The notes under the pieces are model-generated. The model searched no databases and had not been told where the DNA came from. It was given only the letters and a program-made list of their open reading frames with translations. A program made the translations under genes and the position numbers. This document shows positions 14,859 to 24,555 of a stretch of 64,000 nucleotides of DNA, in pieces; the stretch's first letter is position 1; each line of letters begins with the position of its first letter. The stretch is from Candidatus Woesearchaeota archaeon (lineage in GTDB: Archaea > Nanobdellota > Nanobdellia > Woesearchaeales > GW2011-AR4), in NCBI GenBank assembly GCA_016185945.1, contig JACPMR010000004.1, forward strand, positions 1 to 64,000. Reading direction: 5' to 3'.

Positions 14859-17489
14859 ATGCACCACAAACCCATAGAACAAGTTTTAAGGGAATTAAAA
14901 ACCTCTGAAAAGGGTTTAAGCCAGAAAGAAGCAGAAGAAAGATTAAAGCAATACGGCCTGAACGAAATAAAAGAAGGAAAAAAAGTTTCTCCGTGGGAGA
15001 TTTTTCTCAACCAGTTCAAAAGCATTGTAATCTGGATTCTTATTTTTGCGACAATAGTTTCAGGATTTCTTAAAGAATATATTGATGCAATTGTTATTTT
15101 GATTATTGTAATATTGATTTCTGTTCTTGGTTTTTTTCTTGAATACCGCGCGGAAAAGGCGATTGAAGCCCTTAAAAAATTGACTTCATTGAAAGCAACT
15201 GTCATCAGGGACGGAAAAAAACAGGAGATTGATGCAAAGGAGATAGTGCCAAGCGACATTATAGTTCTTGAAACAGGCGACAAGGTTCCTGCTGATGCGC
15301 GTTTGATGGAAGTCTTTAATCTTCAAACTCAGGAAGCTGCCTTGACAGGCGAATCCCAGCCTGTTAAGAAAAACACAGATGTTCTGCCTGAAAAAACCCC
15401 AATAGCAGACATGAAAAACGCGGTTTTCTCTGGCACTATTGTTGTGTCCGGAAGAGCAAAAGCAGTTGTCACGGCAACAGGAATGCAAACTGAAATCGGC
15501 AAAATAGCTGCGATGATAGAAGAGGTGAAGCCAGAGCCAACTCCTTTGCAGAGAAAGATGGACAGCCTAGGGAGCCTGATTGGCAAAGTTGTGATAGCAA
15601 TAGCTGTGGTAATATTCATAGTCGCAGCCATTTTCCAAAAGAAATCCGTTCTTGACAACTTTATTGTTGCAGTTGCAGTTGCCGTAGCTGCAATTCCAGA
15701 GGCTTTGCTTGCAATTGTCACTATGGCGCTTGCAATTGGCACTCAACGCATGCTCAAGCGGAATGCACTGATAAGAAGACTGCCGAGCGTTGAAACATTA
15801 GGAAGCACTACCGTAATTTGCAGTGACAAGACAGGCACTTTGACAGCAAATGAAATGACTGTCAAAAAATTGTTTGTAAACGGGAAAATTATAGAAGTAA
15901 CTGGCGTTGGCTATGAAACAAAAGGGCAATTTCTATATAAGAATAAACCAGTCGATGTCGAAGAGGTAGAACTTCTTCTTAGGATAGGTGCATTAAACAA
16001 TAATGCAGACTTGAAGAACGACAACTTAATAGGAGATCCTACTGAAGGCTCTTTGATTGTAAGCGCTGCAAAAGCCGGAATGATAAAAGAAGAGCTTGAG
16101 CTTGAATACCCAAGAATTGACGAGATAGAATTCACAAGCGAAAGAAAGATGATGACTACAATTCACAAGCATCATGGCGAAAATCTTTCTTATGTCAAAG
16201 GCGCTCCAGAAGTAGTGCTAAAGCTGTGCAATTACATCTGCATTAACGGAAAAGCAAAAAAATTGGCGGAGGAGATGAAAAAGGAAATTCTTGAAGTCAA
16301 CAAAGAATTTGCAGATGATGCATTAAGGGTTCTTGGCTTTGCCTGCAAGACAATTGTCACGGACAAAGAGCCGGAAAAAAATCTTATTTTTGTCGGCTTG
16401 CAGGGAATGATTGACCCGCCAAGGGAAGAAGTCAAAGTGGCAATCGAGAAATGCAAAAAAGCTGGAATCAAAGTTATTATGATTACAGGCGACCATGAGA
16501 TAACCGCAAAAGCTGTTGCAAAAGAAATCGGCTTGAGCGGAAAAGTTATCACAGGGCATCAGCTCGATGAAATAAAGAATCTGGAAGACTGGGTTGAGGA
16601 AGTCGCAATATTTGCAAGGGTAAATCCGCAGCATAAAATAAAGATTGTTGATGCGTTGAAGAAAAAGGGGCATGTTGTTGCAATGACCGGAGATGGAGTA
16701 AATGACGCGCCTGCATTAAAGAAAGCAGACATTGGCATTGCAATGGGCGTTACAGGAACAGATGTAAGCAAGGAAGCGTCTTCAATGATTTTGACTGACG
16801 ACAATTTTGCATCTATTGTCAATGCTGTTGAGGAAGGCAGGGGGGTTTATGACAACATAAGGAAGTACATTGGATTTTTATTGTCAGGCAACATAAGCGA
16901 GGTTTTAATCATATTCTTTGGCATTATACTTGGCTTGCCGCTTCCTTTAACTGCAACACAGATATTGCTGATAAACCTTGTAACTGACGGCTTGCCTGCA
17001 TTGGCATTAAGCGCAGATCCGTACGAACCGAATGCAATGTCAAGAAAGCCAAGGGCATTAAACGAGCCGATATTCAAAGGACTAAATCCCTTCCTTGTGT
17101 ATTATCCAGTAGTCATGACAATTATGGCATTGTCAATCTTTAGCTGGTTCTACTTTGTAAAAGAAAACCTATTGCAAGCGCAGACAGCTACTTTCTTAAC
17201 CATAAGCATGTTTGAGCTTTACCAGGCATTGGCATCAAGGTCAACAATTTATCCTGCATTTAAAGTAGGGATTTTCAAAAACAAGCTTTTGATTTTAGCT
17301 GTTTTGAGCTCATTTATCGTTATTATAACCTCGATATTCGTGCCATCTTACGGCAGGTTTTTGGACATGGTGCCTTTGGGATTTGCCGAGTTCATGTTTA
17401 TTATATTGATATCGAGCATTGGCGCAATAATAATTGAGGTATCCAAGTACATCAAAACAAAAAATGAAGTTATCGAGATTAACATTTAA
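14859..17489 (+). CDS. P-type cation-transporting ATPase (P2/Ca2+ type)
   Basis: An 876-residue P2-type ATPase. The N-terminal cation ATPase domain (LSQKEAEERLKQYGLNEI) is followed by TGES in the actuator domain (about residue 165), the phosphorylated aspartate 323 in SDKTGTLT, the KGAPE nucleotide-binding motif, the GDGVNDAPAL hinge and NLVTDGLPALAL in M6. Ten membrane helices fit. The M4 motif is PEALL, near the PEGLP of Ca2+ pumps. M6 resembles SERCA-type pumps, so Ca2+ (or Mn2+) export is likely but not certain. Single gene. Confidence 0.92.
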   Translation: MHHKPIEQVLRELKTSEKGLSQKEAEERLKQYGLNEIKEGKKVSPWEIFLNQFKSIVIWILIFATIVSGFLKEYIDAIVILIIVILISVLGFFLEYRAEKAIEALKKLTSLKATVIRDGKKQEIDAKEIVPSDIIVLETGDKVPADARLMEVFNLQTQEAALTGESQPVKKNTDVLPEKTPIADMKNAVFSGTIVVSGRAKAVVTATGMQTEIGKIAAMIEEVKPEPTPLQRKMDSLGSLIGKVVIAIAVVIFIVAAIFQKKSVLDNFIVAVAVAVAAIPEALLAIVTMALAIGTQRMLKRNALIRRLPSVETLGSTTVICSDKTGTLTANEMTVKKLFVNGKIIEVTGVGYETKGQFLYKNKPVDVEEVELLLRIGALNNNADLKNDNLIGDPTEGSLIVSAAKAGMIKEELELEYPRIDEIEFTSERKMMTTIHKHHGENLSYVKGAPEVVLKLCNYICINGKAKKLAEEMKKEILEVNKEFADDALRVLGFACKTIVTDKEPEKNLIFVGLQGMIDPPREEVKVAIEKCKKAGIKVIMITGDHEITAKAVAKEIGLSGKVITGHQLDEIKNLEDWVEEVAIFARVNPQHKIKIVDALKKKGHVVAMTGDGVNDAPALKKADIGIAMGVTGTDVSKEASSMILTDDNFASIVNAVEEGRGVYDNIRKYIGFLLSGNISEVLIIFFGIILGLPLPLTATQILLINLVTDGLPALALSADPYEPNAMSRKPRALNEPIFKGLNPFLVYYPVVMTIMALSIFSWFYFVKENLLQAQTATFLTISMFELYQALASRSTIYPAFKVGIFKNKLLILAVLSSFIVIITSIFVPSYGRFLDMVPLGFAEFMFIILISSIGAIIIEVSKYIKTKNEVIEINI

Positions 17490-17514
17490 ATATCCAGATT
17501 TATTTCTATTGCTT

Positions 17515-19500
17515 ATGGCAGATATAAAGCAGATATGCGCTGAGATACTGGAAGAAGCGAAGAAAAACAACATACAAAGCAAATATGAGCTAAATCAGAT
17601 TAAACTAAGAATTCTGAATAAATCTAAGCCTAATGGCAAATTAAAACGAATCCCTAAAAACGCTGACATTTACTTTGCCGCCTCTGAAGAAGACAGAAAA
17701 AAATTCAGGAATTTGCTTTCCCTGAAGCCCGTAAGGACAATAAGCGGCGTTGCGCCGATTGCATTGATGTCAGAGCCGTATCCTTGCCCGCATACAATGA
17801 AAGGCATCGGCCCTTGCACTTACTGCCCCGGCGGTCCTGGCTCTGTTTTTGGCGATGTTCCGCAAAGCTATACAGGAAAGGAGCCATCAACAAGAAGGGC
17901 AATAAGGAATAATTATGATCCTTACTTGATTGTTTTTAATAGATTAGAGCATTATGTTGCAATGGGAAAAATTCCAGATAAAGCCGAAATAATTATTCAA
18001 GGCGGGACATTCACCTTTTTTCCCAAAGCTTACCAGGAATATTTTGTGAAATATGCTTTGAAGGCAATGAACGATTTCTCTAAAATGTTTTTTGATAATA
18101 AAGGAAATTTGAATATTTTAAAGTTCAAAAAATTCTTTGAACTGCCAAGGATTTTAAGCGAAGAAGACAACAGGACAAAAAGGGTGCAGCAAAAATTATT
18201 GCATATAAAAAATCTGGATTTGAACGATTTGGAAGTTAGGGGGAAAGTTAATGAAATGTTTTTTAGTGATTTTGATGGTATTATTTTTAAATTAGGTAAT
18301 GCGTTAGGGAGGATAGGAAATAATCAAAAAAATGAAATCAATGTGTCAATACAAAACACATCACTAAATTTAATTGAAAATAAAATAGAAAATCCAAACA
18401 TTCTGGCAATCAAAAAAATCCAGCAAAAATTGAATGCAGAAAATAATCCAGATATTTCTTTAAAGCAAACACAAAAAGAAAATGAAACTTCATTCATAAG
18501 ATGCGTTGGCTTGACTATAGAGACAAAAAGTGATTTTGGCAAGCTTTTCCATGGAAATTTAATGCTTGAATTAGGCTGCACAAGAGTAGAAATTGGAATT
18601 CAATCAATTTATGACAATGTACTTTCTGCAACAAATCGTGGCAACACAGTTGCTGACAACATAGAGTCAATAAGGATTCTAAAAGATTTAGGCTTTAAGA
18701 TAAACTGCCATTATATGCCAGGGCTTCCCAAAACGACAAAAGATATGGACTTGCATGGCTTAAGGCAATTGTTTGAAAATCCCGATTACAAGCCCGATAT
18801 GCTGAAAATCTATCCTTGCATGGTGATGGAAGGGACAAAGCTTTACGAAGATTGGAAAGCTGGCAAGTTTATTCCATTAAATACAAAAGAGGCAGCAGAG
18901 ATAATTGCAGAATCTAAAAGATTTTTTCCCGAATTCGCGAGAATTACCAGAATACAGCGCGACATACCTACCTATATGACAGCAGGTGGAGTTGACAGAA
19001 CTAACTTAAGGCAATACATTAAGAAATTATGCGCAGAAAAAGAAATCAAATGCCGATGTATCAGATGCAGGGAAGCAGGGTTAAATTTTATTCACAATAG
19101 GGAGATTAATCTAGAAAATCTTAGAATAAAAATTATCGAATACGAAGCCTCGCATGGCAAAGAGTTCTTTATAGCTGCTGAAGATAAAGAAGCAGATGTT
19201 TTATTCGGTTATTGCAGATTAAGATTTCCTTCACAATCCTTGAGGCAGGAAATAACAAAAGATTCTGCTTTAATTAGAGAACTGCATGTGTATTCTGCTG
19301 CTGTCCAGATAGGGAAGAAGTCGGAAGAAAGCTTCCAACATCGAGGTATAGGCAAAAACCTTTTGATGAAAGCAGAGGAAATTGCAAAACAAAATGGCAA
19401 AGACAAAATGGTTGTTATTTCCGGGATTGGAGCTAGGGAATATTTCAGAAAGTTTGGTTATGAACTAGAAGGGGCATATATGGCAAAGAAATTATCTTAA
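17515..19500 (+). CDS. elp3: tRNA uridine-34 carboxymethyl synthase Elp3, with insertion
   Basis: A 661-residue protein; Elp3 is usually about 520-550. The radical SAM part begins with YPCPHTMKGIGPCTYCPGG, whose three cysteines hold the 4Fe-4S cluster. The C-terminal 150 residues are a GNAT acetyltransferase domain (ELHVYSAAVQIGKKSEESFQHRGIGKNLL). It makes carboxymethyluridine at tRNA position 34. The extra length is mainly an insertion of roughly 100 polar residues (about 190-330) after KAMNDFS. An upstream frame exists, but the ATG at 17515, behind an ATTTAAATA box at about 17483, fits the family start. Confidence 0.92.
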   Translation: MADIKQICAEILEEAKKNNIQSKYELNQIKLRILNKSKPNGKLKRIPKNADIYFAASEEDRKKFRNLLSLKPVRTISGVAPIALMSEPYPCPHTMKGIGPCTYCPGGPGSVFGDVPQSYTGKEPSTRRAIRNNYDPYLIVFNRLEHYVAMGKIPDKAEIIIQGGTFTFFPKAYQEYFVKYALKAMNDFSKMFFDNKGNLNILKFKKFFELPRILSEEDNRTKRVQQKLLHIKNLDLNDLEVRGKVNEMFFSDFDGIIFKLGNALGRIGNNQKNEINVSIQNTSLNLIENKIENPNILAIKKIQQKLNAENNPDISLKQTQKENETSFIRCVGLTIETKSDFGKLFHGNLMLELGCTRVEIGIQSIYDNVLSATNRGNTVADNIESIRILKDLGFKINCHYMPGLPKTTKDMDLHGLRQLFENPDYKPDMLKIYPCMVMEGTKLYEDWKAGKFIPLNTKEAAEIIAESKRFFPEFARITRIQRDIPTYMTAGGVDRTNLRQYIKKLCAEKEIKCRCIRCREAGLNFIHNREINLENLRIKIIEYEASHGKEFFIAAEDKEADVLFGYCRLRFPSQSLRQEITKDSALIRELHVYSAAVQIGKKSEESFQHRGIGKNLLMKAEEIAKQNGKDKMVVISGIGAREYFRKFGYELEGAYMAKKLS

Positions 19501-19698
19501 ACACTGTTCTCCTTTTATCTTCAAATATTGTTGTGGAGTAAGCTTAGAATTCTTTGCATTCTTCATAATAGAATTAATCAAAATATTTTGCTGTTTGCTC
19601 CATTCTTTGTCTGAGTGAGTTCTGACATACTCTGCCCAGTACTCGACAAAATTCATTCTTTCTTCTCTGTTATCTTTTCCCGGTTTTAGCCATTTCAT
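19492..19698 (-). CDS. Small protein downstream of nucleotidyltransferase
   Basis: A 68-residue protein, polar and helical (WAEYVRTHSDKEWSKQQNILINSIM). It starts inside the 3' end of the AbiEii-like gene, overlapping it by 29 bases, and its own end overlaps elp3 by nine bases on the opposite strand. The coupling suggests a partner of the nucleotidyltransferase, perhaps the second half of a toxin-antitoxin pair. No family recognised. Confidence 0.55.
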   Translation of the reverse strand: MKWLKPGKDNREERMNFVEYWAEYVRTHSDKEWSKQQNILINSIMKNAKNSKLTPQQYLKIKGEQCLR

Positions 19699-20263
19699 TT
19701 TCTATCAGCTTTTTGTATTCTTCTATCCTTGATTTATTTATTTCCTCTTTAAATAATTTTTCTATATGGCTTGCGTCTTCCAAATCTTTATCTGACTTCA
19801 GATAATATCGCTTGAAAGCAATTTGCCTCTCCAAAGAGGATATTTTTAGTTCTTTATCCTTTATTATTACTTTTAAAGTGTCTTGTAACGCTCCTAAATC
19901 CAGTATTTTTCTTGCAAACTTTATCTCAAAGTTAGGGGTTGTTTGAGGTTCTAAAGCAAACCTTATTGCCAAGCCATCTTTTAAATAGTCATATAATTCA
20001 TCTGGATTTTCACCATTCAAGCACCAATACCACTTTTTTTGTAAATCTCTGTATAAAGCTTTAAATTTTTGCTTGTCCAACTCTTTAATAAAGACATCAA
20101 TATCCTCTGTTGTTCTTGACCTTCCCAACAATATCGCGACATAGCCGCTGACAATAACATAATCAGTGTGTTTTTTTAAGATATTTATAAATTCAAAAAC
20201 AAGCTTATCCAGTTCGTTTATTTCCTTGTCAAGCTTTATGGTGTTTTTGCTTATGAATTCCAT
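19670..20263 (-). CDS. AbiEii-like nucleotidyltransferase
   Basis: A 197-residue protein of the nucleotidyltransferase type seen in AbiEii/DUF6036 proteins. VSGYVAILLGRSRTTEDIDVFI (about residues 39-60) has the G-R-x-T-x-D-I-D-V signature, with two metal-binding aspartates. FALEPQTTPNFEIKF and SSLERQIAFKRYYLKSDKDLEDASHIEKL match the helical C-terminal part with the family's KDxxDA-like motif. AbiEii toxins work with AbiEi antitoxins, but in archaea many stand with small unknown partners, as here with 19492-19698. Confidence 0.75.
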   Translation of the reverse strand: MEFISKNTIKLDKEINELDKLVFEFINILKKHTDYVIVSGYVAILLGRSRTTEDIDVFIKELDKQKFKALYRDLQKKWYWCLNGENPDELYDYLKDGLAIRFALEPQTTPNFEIKFARKILDLGALQDTLKVIIKDKELKISSLERQIAFKRYYLKSDKDLEDASHIEKLFKEEINKSRIEEYKKLIENEMAKTGKR

Positions 20264-20447
20264 AAATAGTGGGTATTTTGTTCGTTTAATAAATTTGTGG
20301 AAAAGAGTTGGTTAAGCGTCATTATATCAATAGTTATAAAAATTTAAAAAACAAGAACAGATTTAGTTGGTATAACACTGAATAATAAAAATTTCAACCA
20401 ATACGAGAGCTTCCTTGGATTTTATACACATTAAAAAATGAAATCAA

Positions 20448-20600
20448 GTCAATCACTAAAACGAGAGCGACTTTGCTAAGGTAAGCAAAAAGAAAGTGAA
20501 CTGCTTTTGCAGATGCACTATCTATACTAGTGATAAAGTGCAATAGTAGAGGCTGTGGTTCTCTCATCACAAAAGCAGTTTCAGGGAAGCCCTATTTTTG
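20448..20600 (+). repeat. Dispersed structured element F1
   Basis: Begins TCAATCACTAAAACGAGAGCGAC and ends with a block (20548-20592, GAGGCTGTGG through CAGGGAAGCCC) about 80 percent alike to 29471-29515 in F3. CTGCTTTTG pairs with CAAAAGCAG. A second partial start, TTCAACCAATACGAGAGC, lies at 20393-20410. The rest of the 20264-20737 gap is AT-rich promoter sequence for 20738. Confidence 0.55.
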
Positions 20601-20737
20601 AATTAAAAAGTTTAATGACTTACCAATAGGGGGTTAATTCATTGTATATTCTTAAAATTTCTTTAATATTGCTGATTTTGCATATTTCAATCGTCTTTTT
20701 CAAAAAATTTATATACCTACTCTTTGAAGGTAAAATC

Positions 20738-21058
20738 ATGGGTTTATTGATGCGGAAAAAGAGGGCTCAGGGTATCTCTATCAATGCAATAATAATAGCT
20801 GCACTTGCCTTGGTTGTTCTTGTTGTGTTGTTTGCTGTTTTTACAGGAAGGTTTGGGATTTTCAGCAGAAGCTTGAATGAGTGCACTGGCACCTGCACGG
20901 TAAAGTCGCTGTGCACACCGCCCAGCGCAGTGTTGCCGGATAAAAGTTGCGGCGGAAAAGAAGGGGTTGTGTCAAGCAAAGATTCTTACGGCGGCTTAAT
21001 TATAGTGGACGTAAGCCCAAAATCCAATGAGATAGTATGTTGCTTGAAACTAAGTTAA
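20738..21058 (+). CDS. Type IV pilin-like small protein
   Basis: A 106-residue protein starting MGLLMRKKRAQGISINAIII. RKKRAQG before a long hydrophobic helix (residues 13-33) is an archaeal class III signal peptide, so it is probably cut by a prepilin peptidase and assembled at the surface. The mature part has six cysteines. TTTATATACC at about 20709-20717 gives a leaderless start at 20738. It is followed directly by the lipase-like gene (stop at 21058, next ATG at 21060), so the two are co-expressed. Confidence 0.7.
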   Translation: MGLLMRKKRAQGISINAIIIAALALVVLVVLFAVFTGRFGIFSRSLNECTGTCTVKSLCTPPSAVLPDKSCGGKEGVVSSKDSYGGLIIVDVSPKSNEIVCCLKLS

Positions 21059-21059
21059 A

Positions 21060-23183
21060 ATGCAAATAAAAAACAAATTTATTTTGTTTATTGTATTTTT
21101 ATTATTGCCTTCCGTAGCTTATGGGATTGTCGCAGAAAGCGGAGAGGGCGGAGGCGTAAGTTTGGAATGGCTATTAAGCGCAGAATATGTGACAAAAAAT
21201 TTTGAGGTTGTTGAGATAAAACGTTCGCAAAATAAACCTTCAGAAACAGAATTAGCAGAGTTTGAAAGAAGAATGTTAACACTTGAAGACTTTGAAAAAA
21301 GAAGAACACAAAGCAAAGTTGCTCCAAAATGTTTTATTGGGTTTTGGGTTACTGACACGAATATTTTTCCAGTTGCGGCAAATGAGCCGTGCAAGTCCAA
21401 GATTCTCAAGTATTTTGAGGAGAACCGTGACAAATTGGGGTTAAGGGTGGAAGGATTGATATACGACTTGGAGCTCGGACCGCCCAGTTTGAAAGAAGAT
21501 CTTGCAAATTACAAGTTAATAACCTTTTATCAAAGCGAGACTCCTACGCCCCAGGAACTGCAAGAGCTTCAGGAGCAGGTTAATGTCATTTCTCCTCCCG
21601 AAATAACTGGAAAACCAACATGTTACGTCGGCGTGATTTATGTCAAAGATAAATCCATTTTTATTATGTCCAATAGCGCAAAATGCTTAACCAGAATTGC
21701 AGACCATATTTCTGAAAATTACAATAAAATAAACACCAGAGTACTAAAGCTTCAGACAAACCACGAATATCAAGCGATACTTGTGCTCATAAAAGAGGAG
21801 ATATCTAATGCTTTTGAAAAATGGCAATTTGCTGAAAAGGATGCAGGTGGAGTCAATTTACCGGGTTTTAGGGTAGAGCCGGAAAAGAATCCTAATGGGC
21901 AGCCGTATACTGGGTTGATTGGCGATGGCGAGAACACTTTAACCTTTAATATATTCCTGCCAAAAGAGAAAAACCAATTTTTAAAAAACCAATTTTTAAT
22001 TGTGTCCCAGCCCGCAATAGGCGGCATAAAAGAAGATGAAAGCTTATTCAAGCAAGGGCTTGTCAAAGTAGTTTATCAGTCTCCAAAACTATGCTCGATT
22101 GCAAGCAGCTCAGAATCCATTACTGTTGAATTATGGGAAAAGCTCCTGTTCGGAAGAGAGAGGCGTATAGACTCAAAAACAGTCAGATTCAACATTTATA
22201 GAATACCGATTTTACTGACAGCTGGTCAGTGGGAAAAAAAGGATTCCTATGAAAATATGGCTAAATTCTTGAGGGGCAAGTATGGTTTTAATAAAAACTT
22301 GATATTTGTCTTTGACTATTATTCATATAACCTCGATAGAATAGAATCTCTTGCTCAAAGGCTTGATAGATTCGTAAAAGGGATTAATCAGGAAATTTCA
22401 TCAAGCTCGGATATAAAACCTGGAAAGATAGACATGATTGCGCACAGTATGGGCGGCTTAGTTGCAAGAAGCTATATTGAAAATGACAATTTGCAGGGCT
22501 ATAAAAATGTAAATAAGCTTATTACACTTGGAACGCCGCATACAGGAGCTGACATTGCACAAATATTATGGGATGGTTGCCCAAATCTGCAGTATGATGG
22601 GCCGCAAACATGCCAACAGCTTCTGGAATTTTTGCAGGCTATGAGAAAGCTTCCGCCGCCATTTGGCCCGTTCACAGAGGATTGGGGCTTGCTAGGGCCG
22701 TCTGTAGTTCAGATGGTTCCGCATAGTGGATTTTTAAAAGCACTGAACGAAAAACAGAGATTGCACGAAGACAAAATTACATATGTTTTAATTGCAGGCA
22801 CAAAACAATGGATTGTACCACAGACGCGACTTTTTGTTAGCCCCCTATTCCGAGAAGCTTTGGAAATTCTGAAGTCAGGCCAGCTAAGGGTTACACGCCA
22901 AGCCTTAGGCACACCCACCGTAATTGATCAAGATCTTGAGCGTTATTTTATAAGGTTTGTGAATGCTATTAGTGATCCAAACGCCGATGGTACAGTGTCT
23001 ATTGACAGCGCAAAAGGGATTGGAGTATTTGAAAAAGCCAAAAGCTTAGATTACCCATTCCACCACGGCAAGCTAGTAAAAGAAGGAATGTATGAAAATA
23101 TATACAGAGAGCTTAAAGATTGCCCAGGCGAAAGCCAACAACTTGTCCAAACAAAAAAAGAACCAATAATAATTCCAAAATAA
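21060..23183 (+). CDS. Secreted alpha/beta hydrolase (lipase-like)
   Basis: A 707-residue protein with a signal peptide (NKFILFIVFLLLPSVAYG). The N-terminal 350 residues hold two similar repeats, each with a CFIGFWVTD- or CYVGVIYVKD-like strand. The C-terminal half is an alpha/beta hydrolase: IDMIAHSMGGLVARSYIE carries the nucleophilic serine (about residue 468), TLGTPHTGADIAQ is the lid region typical of lipases, and FHHGKLV near the end is a candidate histidine. Substrate probably an ester or lipid. Co-transcribed with the pilin-like gene. Confidence 0.8.
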   Translation: MQIKNKFILFIVFLLLPSVAYGIVAESGEGGGVSLEWLLSAEYVTKNFEVVEIKRSQNKPSETELAEFERRMLTLEDFEKRRTQSKVAPKCFIGFWVTDTNIFPVAANEPCKSKILKYFEENRDKLGLRVEGLIYDLELGPPSLKEDLANYKLITFYQSETPTPQELQELQEQVNVISPPEITGKPTCYVGVIYVKDKSIFIMSNSAKCLTRIADHISENYNKINTRVLKLQTNHEYQAILVLIKEEISNAFEKWQFAEKDAGGVNLPGFRVEPEKNPNGQPYTGLIGDGENTLTFNIFLPKEKNQFLKNQFLIVSQPAIGGIKEDESLFKQGLVKVVYQSPKLCSIASSSESITVELWEKLLFGRERRIDSKTVRFNIYRIPILLTAGQWEKKDSYENMAKFLRGKYGFNKNLIFVFDYYSYNLDRIESLAQRLDRFVKGINQEISSSSDIKPGKIDMIAHSMGGLVARSYIENDNLQGYKNVNKLITLGTPHTGADIAQILWDGCPNLQYDGPQTCQQLLEFLQAMRKLPPPFGPFTEDWGLLGPSVVQMVPHSGFLKALNEKQRLHEDKITYVLIAGTKQWIVPQTRLFVSPLFREALEILKSGQLRVTRQALGTPTVIDQDLERYFIRFVNAISDPNADGTVSIDSAKGIGVFEKAKSLDYPFHHGKLVKEGMYENIYRELKDCPGESQQLVQTKKEPIIIPK

Positions 23184-23221
23184 GCTTAACTTTTATATTA
23201 TAGCACTATTTCTAGAAGAAT

Positions 23222-24187
23222 ATGAACCAACAATCCATCCAAAAACAAATCACCTTCAAGCCCAAATTCATCGAGCGCTACTCAAAGCTTACAGATTGGG
23301 AAGAATTCAGGCAATGCTCTTTATCTTTCCTAAGGCGCTCTATAAGAGTCAACACCCTGAAAATCACCATTAAAGAGCTAAAAGAGCGCTTGGAAAATAA
23401 ATGGAACTTGGAGCAGATTCCATGGTGCAGGGAAGGGTTCTGGATTGAGCATTCCAAAAAGGAAAGAAGAGACATTGGAAATTTGATTGAGCATTCTTTG
23501 GGCTATTTCTATACTCAGGAAGCAGCATCAATGATTCCTCCAATTGTACTTAACCCAAAGCCAAATGAAGTTGTTTTGGACATGGCGGCATCGCCTGGAA
23601 GCAAGACAACACAGATAGCGCAGTACATGCAGAACACAGGCATTTTGATAGCTAATGACTACACAATTGAAAGGATGAAGCCATTGTCAATAAACTTGCA
23701 GAGATGCGGAGTTACAAACTCGATAATAACTTTAATGGAAGGGCAATGGTTCAGGAAATCAGGGATAGAGTTTGACAGAGTGCTTGTAGATGCGCCTTGC
23801 TCGGGCACAGGCACAATAAGAAAAAGCCTCAAAACCATCGGCATCTGGAATCCTGACATGGTAAGAAGGCTTGCAATAACCCAAAGGCAGCTGATTGAAA
23901 CTGGGTTTAATCTGATAAAAGAAGGAGGAACTTTGGTTTATTCAACCTGCTCTTTGGAGCCGGAAGAAAATGAAGAAGTTGTCAATTATCTAATAAACAA
24001 GTATGAAAATGCAAAACTGGAAGAAATTAATCTTAACTTGAAAAAAAGTCCTACAATCCTTGAGTTTGAAGGAAAACAATACAATGAGGAAATCAATAAA
24101 TGCCTGAGGATATGGCCGCAGGATAATGATACCGAGGGATTTTTCGTGGCAAAGCTCAGAAAGTACTCAACCAGAACTCCAAAATAA
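23222..24187 (+). CDS. NSUN/RsmB-type RNA 5-methylcytosine methyltransferase
   Basis: A 321-residue protein of the NOL1/NOP2/Sun family. VLDMAASPGSKTTQIAQYM is the SAM-binding motif I, VDAPCSGTGTIRKS carries the motif IV cysteine and TCSLEPEENEEVV the motif VI catalytic cysteine. It methylates cytosines in rRNA or tRNA. No PUA domain, as in archaeal short forms. A TTTATATTATAGC box about 28 bases upstream gives a leaderless start. Exact target position unknown. Confidence 0.93.
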   Translation: MNQQSIQKQITFKPKFIERYSKLTDWEEFRQCSLSFLRRSIRVNTLKITIKELKERLENKWNLEQIPWCREGFWIEHSKKERRDIGNLIEHSLGYFYTQEAASMIPPIVLNPKPNEVVLDMAASPGSKTTQIAQYMQNTGILIANDYTIERMKPLSINLQRCGVTNSIITLMEGQWFRKSGIEFDRVLVDAPCSGTGTIRKSLKTIGIWNPDMVRRLAITQRQLIETGFNLIKEGGTLVYSTCSLEPEENEEVVNYLINKYENAKLEEINLNLKKSPTILEFEGKQYNEEINKCLRIWPQDNDTEGFFVAKLRKYSTRTPK

Positions 24188-24460
24188 ATGTTTATTTTTT
24201 ATTCTTTCATTTACACTTTCAGGATAGAATATCCAACCTATCTTTCCTTCGCTGTCAACAGATACTTTTCCAGAATATAAAAGATAATCGATAATAACAC
24301 AAAATGTCTGATACATCATCTTTTTAGGCAATTTCTGCCACAGCTCTTTTTTCTTGTACTCCCCATCATGTTCTTTAATGAATTTCTCAACCATTAGAAT
24401 AGTGTCTAGCCTAGGGAATCTTAACACTTCTTTGTCTGGTTTTTTAAGTAAAATTGGCAT
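24167..24460 (-). CDS. Small winged-helix-like protein
   Basis: A 97-residue protein with a helix-rich pattern RLDTILMVEKFIKEHDGEYKKKELWQKLPKKMMYQTFCVIIDYLLYSGKV, then a strand turn SVDSEGKIGWIF, which looks like a winged helix. The ATG abuts a perfect palindrome at 24461-24476, which could be its own operator. Its end overlaps the NSUN gene by 21 bases. It is divergent from the RelE-like gene at 24556 and may regulate both. Confidence 0.6.
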   Translation of the reverse strand: MPILLKKPDKEVLRFPRLDTILMVEKFIKEHDGEYKKKELWQKLPKKMMYQTFCVIIDYLLYSGKVSVDSEGKIGWIFYPESVNERIKNKHLFWSSG

Positions 24461-24476
24461 TATATCAATTGATATA
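24461..24476. promoter_or_regulatory. 16-bp perfect palindrome between divergent genes
   Basis: TATATCAATTGATATA touches the start codon of the winged-helix-like gene and lies 80 bases before the RelE-like toxin gene. It is a likely binding site of a dimeric repressor. The TATA box AGTATATAAATA follows at 24482-24493. Confidence 0.45.
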
Positions 24477-24555
24477 ACTATAAGTATATAAATATTTTGT
24501 TGCCACTGGACATCTTCGCATGAAATTTATAAACTAGCAATTAATTGGATAGTAA

